Of a stretch of DNA of 64,000 nt, positions 28,302 through 39,894 are shown piece after piece; the stretch's first letter is position 1, and each line of letters opens with the position of its first letter. The position numbers were made by a program, and so were the translations under genes. This stretch comes from Pelomonas sp. CA6 (GTDB lineage Bacteria; Pseudomonadota; Gammaproteobacteria; Burkholderiales; Burkholderiaceae_C), in assembly GCF_022549225.1 (NCBI RefSeq), contig NZ_JAKZFD010000002.1, forward strand, positions 186,001-250,000. Direction: 5' to 3'. Under the pieces are notes generated by a model. That model saw only the letters and a list, made by a program, of their open reading frames with translations. It ran no database searches and was not told where the DNA came from.

Positions 28302-29066
28302 CTAGAGTTCCAGCACCCGCAGCGGATCAAAGCCCAGGGCCTCGCCCTTGCGGCCATGGCCCCGCGCATTGCAGACCACGCGGGTCTCGCCTCGGGCGTG
28401 GGCCACGCGGTAGTCGTGGCGGCAATGCAGATGGCCATGCACCCACAGCGTGGCCAGCGGCAGCAGGTCCTCGTCGTCGTTGCAGAAGCTGGCCGTGGTG
28501 GGCTGCTGGCCGTAGCGCGGGTCGGCGCTGCGCAGGCTGGGCGCGAAGTGGGTCACGACCAGGGTGGGGCCGTCGAACGCCTGTTCGAGCTCGCGCTTGA
28601 GCCAGGCCTTGTTGGCCAGGCCCAGCTCGCGCACCGCCGCAGCATCGAACACGCGACCGTCCAGCGTGGCGCCCATCAGGCGCTGGAAATAGCCGGCGGC
28701 GCGCATCGCGCGTTCGCGCTGTGCCGCGCCGAACAGTTCGAAATCGCTCCAGCGCGTGCTGCCAAGGATGCGCAGCGCACGGCCATCGGCGCCGGTCCAA
28801 ACCAGGGCCTCGTCGTCCAGCATGCGCAGACCCAGGTCGGCGCAATAGGCACGCAGCTCGGCCCCGCAGCGACGGATCTCGCGGCCGTCGTATTCGTGGT
28901 TGCCGGGCACAAAGAGCACCGGCACCGGCCAGCCGGCGAAGCGGCGCAGCCCCTCCCAGCGGCTGTCCACGTCGCCGGCCAGGATCAGCAGCTCGGCCCC
29001 GGGGGCCGGTTGCGGCACGAAGTCCTCGGTCTCCAGGTGGAGATCGGACAGCAGCTGGAAGCGCAT
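28302..29066 (-). CDS. Metallophosphoesterase (calcineurin-like)
   Basis: 254 residues. The five metal-binding blocks of calcineurin-like phosphoesterases are all visible: SDLHLE at the N-terminus, LAGDVDS, VPGNHEYD, VTHFAPS and VHGHLHCRHDYR. MRFQLLSDLHLETEDF is the family start. Substrate not known; the compact single-domain form fits small phosphodiesterases of the YkuE/Icc-like group. It lies 35 bp downstream of the YecA/SEC-C gene on the same strand and may share its transcript. Confidence 0.92.
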   Translation of the reverse strand: MRFQLLSDLHLETEDFVPQPAPGAELLILAGDVDSRWEGLRRFAGWPVPVLFVPGNHEYDGREIRRCGAELRAYCADLGLRMLDDEALVWTGADGRALRILGSTRWSDFELFGAAQRERAMRAAGYFQRLMGATLDGRVFDAAAVRELGLANKAWLKRELEQAFDGPTLVVTHFAPSLRSADPRYGQQPTTASFCNDDEDLLPLATLWVHGHLHCRHDYRVAHARGETRVVCNARGHGRKGEALGFDPLRVLEL

Positions 29067-29101
29067 GCGGGAAGAGCGGGAACGGCTGGGAGCGGCCAGC
29101 C

Positions 29102-29908
29102 TCAGGCCGCGCCGTGGCAGTGCTTGAACTTCTTGCCCGAACCGCAGTGGCAGGGATCGTTGCGGCCCAGCTTGGGCGCGTCGTGCCGGACCTGCTCGAC
29201 GTGGAAGCGCTGCGCCTCGGTCGCGGCCTGCAGGTCCACGACGGTCAGCACCAAGTCTTCGATCGCCTCGTCCAGGTTCTTCAGCGGATGCTCGCGTTCC
29301 AGCGTGGCGACGATTTCCTTTTCTTCGTCGGTCTCGGCCGGCAGATGGCGGTACAGCCGCGCCAGCAGGGCCTGGACGTTGTCGTCGGCCTGCTCGTGCA
29401 GGTCGGGGAAGGTGATCGCCGCGTATTCAAAGCCGGCCACCCAGGGCAGGAGGCTGCGGGTGATCGGATCCTCGGGCAGCGCGGGCTGACCCTCGTCCGG
29501 CGCGGCCTCGCCTTGCGTGTCGACCGGCGCGGCGGTCTCAGGGGAGGTCTCAGGGGCGGCTTGGCCTTGGGCGTCGCCATCAGCCTCGGCCTCCAGGTCC
29601 AGCACCAGCGGGTAGAACCAGCCCTGCTCCAGCATGCTCTGGTTCAGCGCGGCCTGGCGGCGCGCCACCAGCGTGCGCACGCGCGCCAGCCAGGCCGGAT
29701 CCACGTCTTCCGGCAGTTGGCCGCCGTCGTAGTCGAAGATGGGCGGCAGCCATTCCTCGATGGGAATCAGGCGCGGCTGCACCAGCACGCCACAGAGGTA
29801 GCCGTCCAGCATGGACGCATCCAGCGGCTGCAGCGGCTCCGGGGTGTCGGCCAGCAGGTCGTCGAGTTCGCCGAACTCGGCGTCGGAAAGGTCGTGGGCG
29901 ATGCTCAT
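29102..29908 (-). CDS. YecA/UPF0149 family protein with SEC-C zinc motif
   Basis: 268 residues. The UPF0149 core has [20 protein letters not shown] and [21 protein letters not shown] low-complexity Asp/Ala/Glu/Pro insert follows at about 110-145. The C-terminus is a SEC-C motif, [17 protein letters not shown], binding zinc through CxC...CH, as in SecA and YecA. It is a paralogue of the gene at 19.6-20.3 kb, which lacks the zinc tail. A role in ribosome-associated or Sec-related contacts is likely by family. The MSIAHDLSD start was chosen because the frame upstream has no homology. Confidence 0.9.
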   Translation of the reverse strand: MSIAHDLSDAEFGELDDLLADTPEPLQPLDASMLDGYLCGVLVQPRLIPIEEWLPPIFDYDGGQLPEDVDPAWLARVRTLVARRQAALNQSMLEQGWFYPLVLDLEAEADGDAQGQAAPETSPETAAPVDTQGEAAPDEGQPALPEDPITRSLLPWVAGFEYAAITFPDLHEQADDNVQALLARLYRHLPAETDEEKEIVATLEREHPLKNLDEAIEDLVLTVVDLQAATEAQRFHVEQVRHDAPKLGRNDPCHCGSGKKFKHCHGAA

Positions 29909-29952
29909 GGGCGCGCATTGTCGCCGCTGTTGGCCGGCGCCGGATAGGCGCC

Positions 29953-30888
29953 TCACTCCATCGCCTGGTGGGCCGCCTCGATCAGGCGCTGGCGCATCCA
30001 GCGCTGGGCGCTGCGGTCTTCGTTGCGCAGATGCCAGAGCAGATCCACATGCACCGGCGACAGCGGCAAGGGCAGCGGCCGGTGGATCAGCTGTTCGCGG
30101 TAACCGGTGGCGTCCAGAAAGGACAGCGGCAGCGCGGTGAGCAAATCGGACTGCGCCACCACTCGGCCCGCGGTGAAGAACTGGTTCACGGTCAGCATGA
30201 TGCGCCGGCTGCGCTTGAGCGCCGCCAGCGCCTCGTCGACGAAGCCATGCGGCCGACCCGAAAAGCTGACCAGCAGGTGGTGCGCCTGGCAATAGCGGTC
30301 CAGGTCCAGCTCCGCCTCGGCCAGCGGATGGCCGCGGCGCATCACACAAACATAGTGGGAGTCGTAGAGCCGCTGCTGGTGGATGGCCGCCATCTGCCCC
30401 AGCCCCTGCAGCGCCGCCACCGCGCTGGGAAAGTAGCCCAGCGCGAAATCGGCCTCGCCCTGCTCCAGCAGGCCGCGCGGGTCGCGCGTGGTCAGCGGCA
30501 GCACATGCACGTTGGCCAGCGCGCGCGCCTGCTCCAGCTGGGCCATCAGCGGCGGCAGTACCAGCGCGGCGGTGGAATCTGCCATCGCGAGGCGGAAGGT
30601 GTATTCCTCCTGGTGCGGCTGGTAGTCGCCCGGATCCAAGGCCACGCGCAGGCGGGTCAGCGCCGCCCGCACCTCCGGCCACAGCCCCTCGGCGCGCGAG
30701 GTGGGCTTCATGCCGAAGGCCTGGCGCACGAACAGCTCCTCGCCCAGCGCCTCGCGCAGCCGCTTCAGCGCATGGCTGACCGCCGGCTGGGTCATGGCCA
30801 GGCGCTCGGCGGCGCGCGTCAGGTTGCGCTCGGCCATCACGGCGTCGAACACCTTCAGCAGATTCAGGTCCAGGTTCAGGAAGCTCAT
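29953..30888 (-). CDS. LysR family transcriptional regulator (NodD/PcpR-type)
   Basis: 311 residues from [20 protein letters not shown]. The winged helix ([33 protein letters not shown]) and the effector domain ([31 protein letters not shown]) place it in the NodD/LinR/PcpR branch of LysR proteins. ATG 30888 was preferred over one 13 codons upstream because [11 protein letters not shown] is the family start. It is divergent from a 78-residue ORF across a 123-bp spacer, which carries a TTGC-N13-GCAA dyad near 30908-30928, a possible LysR site. Confidence 0.92.
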   Translation of the reverse strand: MSFLNLDLNLLKVFDAVMAERNLTRAAERLAMTQPAVSHALKRLREALGEELFVRQAFGMKPTSRAEGLWPEVRAALTRLRVALDPGDYQPHQEEYTFRLAMADSTAALVLPPLMAQLEQARALANVHVLPLTTRDPRGLLEQGEADFALGYFPSAVAALQGLGQMAAIHQQRLYDSHYVCVMRRGHPLAEAELDLDRYCQAHHLLVSFSGRPHGFVDEALAALKRSRRIMLTVNQFFTAGRVVAQSDLLTALPLSFLDATGYREQLIHRPLPLPLSPVHVDLLWHLRNEDRSAQRWMRQRLIEAAHQAME

Positions 30889-31011
30889 GGCGCCAAGATA
30901 TGCACGTTGCTTATAGGCAGGATGCAATCATTTCATTGGCGTTATTCCTAGGGTTTACCCGATACTTCGTTCCGTTGGCTCACCAAGCCCTACAACACAA
31001 AGGAAATCGCC

Positions 31012-31248
31012 ATGAGCGTCGCTACCCAAACTTTCGGTCTGCCGGTGACCCGCACGGTGCGTCACGGCGGTACGTTCGCCACCATCGGTGCCCGTGTCTG
31101 GGCGCGCATGATCGCCGACGTGAAGGCCCGCATCGAAGCGGCCCGTCTGCTGCGCGCCGAACGCGAGCTGCTGGCCCTGGCCGCCCAGTACGAGGACAGC
31201 ATGCCCTCGTTCGCCGCCGAGCTGCGCGCCGCCAGCTGCCGTCGCTGA
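31012..31248 (+). CDS. Small hypothetical helical protein
   Basis: 78 residues, MSVATQTFGLPVTRTVRHGG followed by an amphipathic helix (ARMIADVKARIEAARLLRAE, ELLALAAQYEDSM). No signal or membrane segment. AAGGAAA stands at good distance before the ATG and a strong bidirectional terminator follows, so it is probably an expressed gene. It resembles DUF1127-type small proteins in size and charge only; I cannot assign a family. The divergent LysR regulator and a dyad in the shared spacer suggest that it is the regulator's target. Confidence 0.65.
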   Translation: MSVATQTFGLPVTRTVRHGGTFATIGARVWARMIADVKARIEAARLLRAERELLALAAQYEDSMPSFAAELRAASCRR

Positions 31249-31320
31249 AGGTTCCGCCTCCCGGTCCGGTCGGAACCGGGCTGCGCCAGTGAGCGCAGAC
31301 TTTCAATTCTGACCAAGCAA

Positions 31321-31343
31321 AAAGCCCGCTGACAGCGGGCTTT
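31321..31343. terminator. Bidirectional intrinsic terminator
   Basis: AAAGCCCGCT-GAC-AGCGGGCTTT is a perfect 10-bp stem. It is followed by GGTTTTGG on the plus strand and by TTGC after a five-T run on the minus strand. It lies between the small plus-strand gene and the convergent pckG, and serves both. Confidence 0.88.
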
Positions 31344-31427
31344 GGTTTTGGGGCCGCCGCGGCGGCCCTGAGGTGGCGAAGCGCGCGGCCGGCGCGCCGC
31401 CGCAGCGGCGCCCCCGCGCGCGTCGCG

Positions 31428-33308
31428 TCACTCCTGCGCCAGGCGCTCGGCGATCTTGGCCTTGGTGGCCGGCAGTTCCGCCGGCAGGTGGTAGGCCAGC
31501 TGCTCGAACAGCGCGTCGTGCAGCTTCAGCTCGGCGGCCCAGTCGGCCTTGTCGATGTGGGTCGCGGCGAGGAACTGCTCGCGGGTGAAGGCCAGGCCTT
31601 CCCAGCTCAGGTCCTCGTAGCGGGGGGTGACGCCGAAGGCGTGCATCTCGCCGCTGTCCTGACCCTCGACGCGCTCCAGCATCCACTTCAGCACGCGCAT
31701 GTTGTCGCCGTAGCCGGGCCAGACGAACTTGCCGTCGGCGCCCTTGCGGAACCAGTTGACGCAGAAGATCTTGGGCAGCTTGGCGCCGGAGGCCTGCAGC
31801 TTCTTGCCCAGGTCCAGCCAGTGCTGGAAGTAGTCCGCCATGTTGTAGCCCATGAAGGGCAGCATCGCGAACGGGTCGCGGCGCACCACGCCCTGCTGGC
31901 CGGCGGCGGCGGCGGTGGTCTCGGAGCCCATGGTCGCGGCCATGTACACGCCCTCGACCCAGTCGCGCGCCTCGGTCACCAGCGGCACGGTCGTGGAGCG
32001 GCGGCCACCGAAGATGAAGGCGTCGATGGGCACGCCGGCCGGGTTGTCCCACTCGGCGTCCAGCGCCGGGTTGTTGGTCGCCGACACGGTGAAGCGGGCG
32101 TTCGGATGGGCGGCCTTGGCGCCGGTCGCCTTGGCGATCTCCGGGGTCCAGTCCTTGCCCTGCCAGTCGATCGCGTGCGCGGGCGCGGTGTCGCTCATGC
32201 CTTCCCACCAGACGTCGCCATCGTCGGTCAGCGCGACGTTGGTGAAGATCACGTCCTTGTCCAGGCTGGCCATGCAGTTCGGGTTGGTCAGCGTGTTGGT
32301 GCCCGGCGCAACGCCGAAATAGCCCGCCTCGGGATTGATCGCGTACAAACGACCGTCGGCGTGGGGCTTGATCCAGGCGATGTCGTCGCCGATGGTCGTG
32401 ACCTTCCAGCCCGACAGGCTCTTGGGCGGGATCAGCATCGCGAAGTTGGTCTTGCCGCAGGCGCTGGGGAAGGCGGCGGCGACGTGGTACTTCTTGCCCT
32501 CGGGCGAGGTCACGCCCAGCACCAGCATGTGCTCGGCCAGCCAGCCCTGGTCGCGCCCCATGGTGGACGCGATGCGCAGCGCGAAGCACTTCTTGCCCAG
32601 CAGCGCATTGCCACCGTAGCCCGAGCCATAGGACCAGATCTCGCGCGTTTCGGGATAGTGGACGATGTACTTGGTGGCGTTGCAGGGCCACTTCACGTCG
32701 GCCTGGCCGGGCTGCAGCGGCGCGCCCACCGTGTGCACGCAGGGCACGAAGGCGCCGTCATCGCCCAGCACGTCGAGCACCGCGCGGCCCATGCGGGTCA
32801 TGATGCGCATGTTGACGGCCACATAGGGGCTGTCCGACAGCTCCACGCCGATGTGGGCGATGGGCGAGCCGATGGGGCCCATGCTGAACGGCACGACATA
32901 CAGGGTACGGCCCTTCATCGCGCCCTTGAACAGCGCGGGCGTGCCGTCGTCCTGGCCGGTCTGCAGCAGCTTGCGCATCTGCGCCGGGTCCATCCAGTTG
33001 TTGGTGGGACCGGCGTCTTCCTTCTTCTGCGAGCAGATGAAGGTGCGGTCCTCCACGCGCGCCACGTCGCTGGGATCGGAGCAGGCCAGGTAGCTGTTGG
33101 GACGCTTGACCGGGTTGAGCTTCTTGAACGTGCCGGCGTCGACCAGTTGCTGGCACAGGCGGTCGTACTCTTCCTGGCTGCCGTCGCACCAATAGACATC
33201 CTTGGCCTCGGTCAGGGCGGCGATCTCGGCCACCCAGGCCACCAGGCGCTGGTGCTTCACATAGGCCGGCACATTCAGGCGCAGGCCTTCCATCACGGGT
33301 CGGTTCAT
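31428..33308 (-). CDS. pckG: Phosphoenolpyruvate carboxykinase (GTP)
   Basis: 626 residues, normal for the GTP-dependent enzyme. It converts oxaloacetate and GTP to PEP, CO2 and GDP for gluconeogenesis. The P-loop with the reactive cysteine is [13 protein letters not shown]; other signatures are [20 protein letters not shown], the metal-site [18 protein letters not shown] and [23 protein letters not shown] 33308 gives the expected N-terminus (MNRPVMEG); the frame is open a further 46 codons. A long palindrome lies in its leader region. This gene marks the left border of the eCIS block. Confidence 0.97.
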   Translation of the reverse strand: MNRPVMEGLRLNVPAYVKHQRLVAWVAEIAALTEAKDVYWCDGSQEEYDRLCQQLVDAGTFKKLNPVKRPNSYLACSDPSDVARVEDRTFICSQKKEDAGPTNNWMDPAQMRKLLQTGQDDGTPALFKGAMKGRTLYVVPFSMGPIGSPIAHIGVELSDSPYVAVNMRIMTRMGRAVLDVLGDDGAFVPCVHTVGAPLQPGQADVKWPCNATKYIVHYPETREIWSYGSGYGGNALLGKKCFALRIASTMGRDQGWLAEHMLVLGVTSPEGKKYHVAAAFPSACGKTNFAMLIPPKSLSGWKVTTIGDDIAWIKPHADGRLYAINPEAGYFGVAPGTNTLTNPNCMASLDKDVIFTNVALTDDGDVWWEGMSDTAPAHAIDWQGKDWTPEIAKATGAKAAHPNARFTVSATNNPALDAEWDNPAGVPIDAFIFGGRRSTTVPLVTEARDWVEGVYMAATMGSETTAAAAGQQGVVRRDPFAMLPFMGYNMADYFQHWLDLGKKLQASGAKLPKIFCVNWFRKGADGKFVWPGYGDNMRVLKWMLERVEGQDSGEMHAFGVTPRYEDLSWEGLAFTREQFLAATHIDKADWAAELKLHDALFEQLAYHLPAELPATKAKIAERLAQE

Positions 33309-33334
33309 GGCGTTATCCAATCTAAAGATGCAAA

Positions 33335-33384
33335 AGCGGAATTGGGTCAGGCCCGATGTGTTCCGGACCTGACCCAATGCCGCT
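33335..33384. repeat. Long palindrome in the pckG upstream region
   Basis: AGCGG-A-ATTGGGTCAGG, a 16-base gap, then CCTGACCCAAT-G-CCGCT: 16 of 17 pairs match. The arms resemble TTGGGTCAGG...CCTGACCC palindromes that travel with REP-associated transposases (from memory). On the minus strand it is followed by CTTTTGC, so it could also fold as a weak terminator or attenuator 27 bp before the pckG start codon. Confidence 0.7.
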
Positions 33385-33699
33385 CGCCAAGGCACGCCCC
33401 CTGATCCGATTGTCACCCCAATGTAATCACGCGGTAACTCCACCATGGAACGGGGTTATGCATTTCCGGAATGATTTCATGCAGGGGTCGGCTTGGGTGT
33501 ACGCGCAGCGGTGTATGGACAACAAAGCCTGTCTGTGCGCTATGCGGGCACGGCGGCGGTGGCGACACAGCCCCTAGTAGTGGGGGACTGGCGCGGAAGT
33601 TCGACCACGTACGATCCCGGATCCAGATCCAGAACAGATCCAGGGCGCACGGCACCCGGCCGGGGCCGCAGCGCCTGGACCCGGCCACGAGGAGGGGAT
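33385..33699. other. Non-coding spacer upstream of the eCIS regulator
   Basis: Together with the palindrome this makes a 391-bp gap. It is less GC-rich than its surroundings at 33405-33510 (TGTAATCACG, TTATGCATTTCC, ATGATTTCATG). It carries CCCC-TAGTAGT-GGGG (33571-33585) and short TCCAGATCCAGA direct repeats near 33618. It probably holds the divergent promoters for pckG and for the LuxR-type response regulator. No ORF here has a ribosome site or homology. Confidence 0.6.
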
Positions 33700-34368
33700 A
33701 TGAGCAGATTGGTACTCGCGGTCAGGGCTCGCATCTACCGGGACGGGCTGGCCAGCACGCTGGCCCAGCGCCCCGCGCTGGAAGTGGCGGCGGCGGAGGC
33801 CGACCTGGCGGGCGCGATCGCCGCCGCCGGCCGGTACCAGCCCGACGCGCTGTTGTTCGACATCAGCATGGGCGGCGCGCTGGAGGCGGTGTCGCGCCTG
33901 CAGGAGGCATCGGCCTCGACCAAGCTGATCGCGCTGGGCCTGCCGGCGGACAGCGGTGATGAGCTGCTCGCATGGGCGGAGGCCGGCGCGATGGGCTTCG
34001 TGACCTGCGACAACACGCTGGACGAGCTGGTGGACTGCGTGCATTCGGTGCTGGACGGCGAACTGAGCTGTTCCCCCCGCATCTCGTCCATGCTGCTGCG
34101 GCGCGTCGCGCAGCTGGCCCGGGAGCGCAGCCCCTACGACGGTCGCGAGCTGAGCGCGCTGACGCCGCGCCAGACGCGCATCCTGCAGCTGCTGCGCATG
34201 GGGCAGAGCAACAAGCAGATCGCGCGCGAGCTGGGCATCGAACTCGCCACCGTGAAGAACCACGTGCACAACCTGCTGCAGCGGCTGCAGCTGCGCCACC
34301 GCCACGAAGCGGCCAGCGTGCTGCTGCCAGCCGACCGCTGGCAGGCGCCGTCGGCCGCGCCGCGCTGA
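33700..34368 (+). CDS. LuxR-type response regulator, probable eCIS regulator
   Basis: 222 residues. The N-terminal receiver (about 1-120) has a likely phospho-acceptor Asp54 in LLFDISMGG but lacks the usual acidic pair at the first strand end, so phosphorylation may be impaired. The C-terminal LuxR helix-turn-helix (about 148-205) is intact: LTPRQTRILQLLRMGQSNKQ then IARELGIELATVKNHVHNLL. GGAGGGG stands just before the ATG. It is the first gene of the eCIS block and has no kinase neighbour. A role in switching the block on is inferred from position only. Confidence 0.88.
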   Translation: MSRLVLAVRARIYRDGLASTLAQRPALEVAAAEADLAGAIAAAGRYQPDALLFDISMGGALEAVSRLQEASASTKLIALGLPADSGDELLAWAEAGAMGFVTCDNTLDELVDCVHSVLDGELSCSPRISSMLLRRVAQLARERSPYDGRELSALTPRQTRILQLLRMGQSNKQIARELGIELATVKNHVHNLLQRLQLRHRHEAASVLLPADRWQAPSAAPR

Positions 34369-34612
34369 CGGCGTTCTGCCTCCTCTCCGCCTCTCTCACC
34401 GCCTCCTCCGCCTCCCCGTCGTCCATCGCCGCGCCGGTCGACACGGCGCGGCGCGCACGCGCGCGTCGGGCCGTGCCGGGGATGCAATCCCCGCGGGTCC
34501 GGGCCTGGATCGAATTTGAACCTTCGCGCACGCCGCGTGGGCCTTACCGGCCGCCAGCGGCGCGCGTAGGCTGAATGCCGAATCCCATGCTTGCCCACGG
34601 AGGCGCGAATCC

Positions 34613-34951
34613 ATGCCGGCCCAGCGCATCCGTGTCCTGATCGCCAGCATCCCGGACCTGTTGAGCGGGATCCTGGCCTCCAAACTGGCCCTTGACCCGG
34701 AGATTGAGGTGCTGATCTCTCATGAGCATTCGGCCTTGCTGTCCCATCTCGGCCACTTCCGTCCGCAGGTGGTGATCGCCGCCGCGGACGAGGCCGTCGC
34801 CGACTGCGAGGCGCGGCCGCTGCAGGTGTATCTGCTGAGCCCGGATGCGCGCACGGTGCGCCACCTCGAGCTGCGCCCGGTCGACGAGGCCATGGACGAG
34901 GTGTCGCTGGACCAGCTGCTGGCGGCCATCGCCGCCAACAAGGAGGGCTGA
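34613..34951 (+). CDS. Receiver-like protein without output domain (eCIS block)
   Basis: 112 residues, MPAQRIRVLIASIPDLLSGI then alternating strands and helices (EIEVLISHEHSAL, QVVIAAADEA, LQVYLLSPDA). The pattern is that of a CheY-like receiver, but the acidic pocket and the phospho-Asp are not evident, so it is probably a pseudo-receiver. GGAGG precedes the ATG, and the stop is one base before the GTG of the AAA+ ATPase gene, so they are translationally linked. A 244-bp spacer with a C/T-rich tract and a GGGGAT-GCA-ATCCCC hairpin separates it from the response regulator. Confidence 0.7.
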   Translation: MPAQRIRVLIASIPDLLSGILASKLALDPEIEVLISHEHSALLSHLGHFRPQVVIAAADEAVADCEARPLQVYLLSPDARTVRHLELRPVDEAMDEVSLDQLLAAIAANKEG

Positions 34952-34952
34952 G

Positions 34953-37039
<2,087 letters not shown>

Positions 37040-37043
<4 letters not shown>

Positions 37044-37906
37044 TCGACGACCTCGACCGCAGCCTGGGCCAGCTCTTCGCACGCGAGTTCGGCACGCCGC
37101 TGCCCTTCGACCTGAGCTTCGCGATCCCGGACAAGAACTTCAAGCCGGTGTCCACCCTGCGCAGCACGCTCAACTGCTACCTCTACGACATCCGCGAGAA
37201 CCGCGAGCTGCGCGACGTGGGCCGCTACCTGGAGCGCCACGCCGGCGGCCAGTACGCGCGCGACGCCGCGCCGGCGCGCATCCGCGCCTCGTACTGCATC
37301 ACTGCGTGGAGCCCCGGCGCGGCCGGCACCGATCCGCATCTGGACGAGCACAACCTGCTCGCCGCCGTGCTGCGCGTGCTGCTGCGCTATCCGGAATTCC
37401 CGCCGCCCGCGCTGGTGGGCACGCTGGTCGGCCAGAAGCTGCCGCTGCCGACGCAGATCGCGCAGCCCGACTCGGCGCGCAACTCGGGCGACTTCTGGAA
37501 CGCGATCGGCGGGCAGCTGCGGCCCTCGCTGGAGTACGGCGTGTCCATCGCGCTGGACTACCAGGCCGGCGACAGCGGACCGCTGGCCACCCGTGTGCTC
37601 GCCCGCGTGGGCGAGCGCCGGGGCGACAGGGCCCAGCTCGCCGCGCCGGCCGACGCGCTGCAGGTGGTCGGCGGCACGGTTTGGAGCAGCCCCCCCGCGG
37701 CGGCACCGGTGCCCGGCGCCTGGGTGCGCATCGACGAAACCGGCGAGCTGGCCGTGGCCGATGAGGCCGGCCGATTCGTCGTGCAGCGCCTGGTGCCAGG
37801 TCTTTACACGCTGCGGGTGCGCGCCACCGGCTTCCAGGAAGCCACCCGACCGCTGCCGGTGCCGCTGGCCGCGGGTTCCTACGACATCCATCTGGTTCCC
37901 CTCTGA
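37040..37906 (+). CDS. eCIS tail cap/terminator protein (DUF4255, Afp16-like)
   Basis: 288 residues. The N-terminal DUF4255 (Pvc16) domain shows IDDLDRSLGQLFAREF, INCYLYDIRENRELR-type sequence (here LNCYLYDIRENRELR) and HNLLAAVLRVLLRYPEFPP. A C-terminal carboxypeptidase-regulatory-like Ig domain follows (about 225-288, GAWVRIDETGELAVADEAGR). The cap protein ends the tube and sheath polymer at the far end from the baseplate. It overlaps the ATPase gene by four bases, and the sheath gene starts 14 bp later after GAGAGGAG. Confidence 0.93.
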
Positions 37907-37920
37907 GAGGAGCGTTCGCC

Positions 37921-39864
37921 ATGGCGCTGAGCTACAAATACCCCGCCGTCTACATCGAGGAACAAGCGGCCACCGGCCCCATCGAGGGCGTGGGCACCAG
38001 CACGCCGGCGCTGCTCGGCGCGGCGCTGGACGGGCCGGTCGGCGTGCCGGTGAAGATCACCAACTGGACGCAGTACAAGGCCCTCTTCGGCGAGTTCAGC
38101 GCGACGCCGCGCCTGTACCTGCCGCACGCCGTGCGCGGGTTCTTCGAGAACGGCGGCACCGTGGCCTATGTGGTGCGCGTGGGCACCGCGTCGCGCGCCG
38201 CCTGGACGCTGCTGGACCGTGGCGCCGTGCCGGGCAACGCGCTGCGCGCCGAGGCGCTGCAGGACGGCGTGGACAGCAACACCGTCACCATCGCCGTGCA
38301 GGACGCGGCGCCCGGCCTGGTGGCCGGCGCCAACGTGCTCAAGGGCCGTGCCCCGCTGAAGGCCGGCCCGGCGACGACGCTGGTCACGCTCGCGGCGATC
38401 GCCGACGCGGCGAAGTTCCGCGTCGGCGATGTGGTCACGGTGGCCGGTGGCGCCACGCGCTACGAGATCGTGCGCATCGCGGGCGACCAGGTCACGCTGT
38501 CCGCCGCGGTGGCGGGGGCGGTCGCGGCGAACGACATTCTGCGCATCGCCGACCTGGCCGTGGGCCAGAAGCGCTTCCGCGTCGACAAGACCGACGGCAT
38601 GGAGCCCGGCACGGTGCTCAGCCTCACGCAGGCCGGCGGCAACACCGAGGACGCGGTGATCGAGCGGCTGGAGGCCGATGCCGTCGTGCTCGCCAGCGGG
38701 CTGGCCAAGGCCTACACGCTGGACCAGGCCGATGCCGCCACGGTGCTCGCGTCCTACGAGTTCACGCTGCTGATCAAGAAACCCGGCAACCCGACCGAGA
38801 CCTTCGCGCAGCTGTCCATGGACCCGCGCCACAGCCGCTACGTGGCGCGCACGGTCGCCTCGAAGTGGGTGAGCGTGGGGCCGGCGCCGGTGCCCGGCGT
38901 GCAGGCGCCGCCCGCCAACCGGCCCGCCGTCATCGGCGACACCGCGCCGGTGCCGCTGGGCAGCAACGACAACCCGGCGGCCGTGGGGCTGAACCACTAC
39001 AACACGGCGCTCGCGGCGCTGGAAAAGCTGGAGGACGTGAACATGGTCTGCGTGCCCGGCCGCGTCGACGCCGCCGTGCAGGCCGCCGTGGTGAAGCATT
39101 GCGAGGCCATGGCCGACCGCATCGCCATCCTGGATGGCGATGCCAGCGCCAAGCCGCCCATCCAGCCCGGCAGCGCGCTGCTGACGCAGCGCGCGGCGGC
39201 GCTGTCGGCGCGCGGCTATGCCGCGCTGTACTACCCCTGGATCTGGATCAACGACCCGCTCAGCCGCAGCGGCGACGACCTGGTGCTGGTGCCGCCGTCG
39301 GGCCACATGGCCGGCATCTTCGCGCGCAGCGACAGCCAGCGCGGCGTTCACAAGGCGCCGGCCAACGAGTACATCAGCGGCGCGGTCGACCTGGGCGCAC
39401 TGCTGAGCAACGCCGACCAGGGCGAGATCAACATCGAGGGCATCAACGTGCTGCGCGTCTTCCCTGGCCAGCGGCCCATCGTCTGGGGCGCGCGCACCAC
39501 CGCGCCCCGGGACGAAGTGCCGTGGCGCTATGTCAACGTGCGGCGGCTCTTCCTCTTCGTCGAGAAGTCCATCCAGCGCGGCATCCGCTGGGCCGTCTTC
39601 GAGCCCAACGACCCGGTGCTGTGGAAAAAGCTGGAGCGCACCATCGCCGAATTCCTCACCCGCGTGTGGCGTTCCGGCGCGTTGTTTGGCAAGACCGCCG
39701 CGGAGGCCTTCTACGTGAAGGTGGACGAGGAACTCAACCCCGCCTCGGTGCGCGCGCTGGGCCAGGTGATCGTCGAAGTGGGCATCGCGCCGGTGCGCCC
39801 GGCGGAATTCGTCGTCGTGCGCATCGCGATGTGGGACGGGGGCTCCGAGCCCAGCGAATCCTGA
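37921..39864 (+). CDS. eCIS contractile tail sheath protein
   Basis: 647 residues. MALSYKYPAVYIEEQAATGP is the standard sheath N-terminus (Y-x-P-G/A-V-Y-I-E-E). The conserved C-terminal sheath subdomain includes YVNVRRLFLFVEKSIQRGIR, VFEPNDPVLWKKLERTI and the C-terminal pairing strand PAEFVVVRIAMWDGG. A large insert at about 120-300 (the projecting domain, with several repeated VGDVV/GD strands) decorates the outside. Only one sheath gene is present, whereas Afp and PVC have three. The sheath contracts to drive the inner tube into the target. Confidence 0.95.
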   Translation: MALSYKYPAVYIEEQAATGPIEGVGTSTPALLGAALDGPVGVPVKITNWTQYKALFGEFSATPRLYLPHAVRGFFENGGTVAYVVRVGTASRAAWTLLDRGAVPGNALRAEALQDGVDSNTVTIAVQDAAPGLVAGANVLKGRAPLKAGPATTLVTLAAIADAAKFRVGDVVTVAGGATRYEIVRIAGDQVTLSAAVAGAVAANDILRIADLAVGQKRFRVDKTDGMEPGTVLSLTQAGGNTEDAVIERLEADAVVLASGLAKAYTLDQADAATVLASYEFTLLIKKPGNPTETFAQLSMDPRHSRYVARTVASKWVSVGPAPVPGVQAPPANRPAVIGDTAPVPLGSNDNPAAVGLNHYNTALAALEKLEDVNMVCVPGRVDAAVQAAVVKHCEAMADRIAILDGDASAKPPIQPGSALLTQRAAALSARGYAALYYPWIWINDPLSRSGDDLVLVPPSGHMAGIFARSDSQRGVHKAPANEYISGAVDLGALLSNADQGEINIEGINVLRVFPGQRPIVWGARTTAPRDEVPWRYVNVRRLFLFVEKSIQRGIRWAVFEPNDPVLWKKLERTIAEFLTRVWRSGALFGKTAAEAFYVKVDEELNPASVRALGQVIVEVGIAPVRPAEFVVVRIAMWDGGSEPSES

Positions 39865-39894
39865 TCCCGCCCATCCAATCATGAGGAGCCTGAC

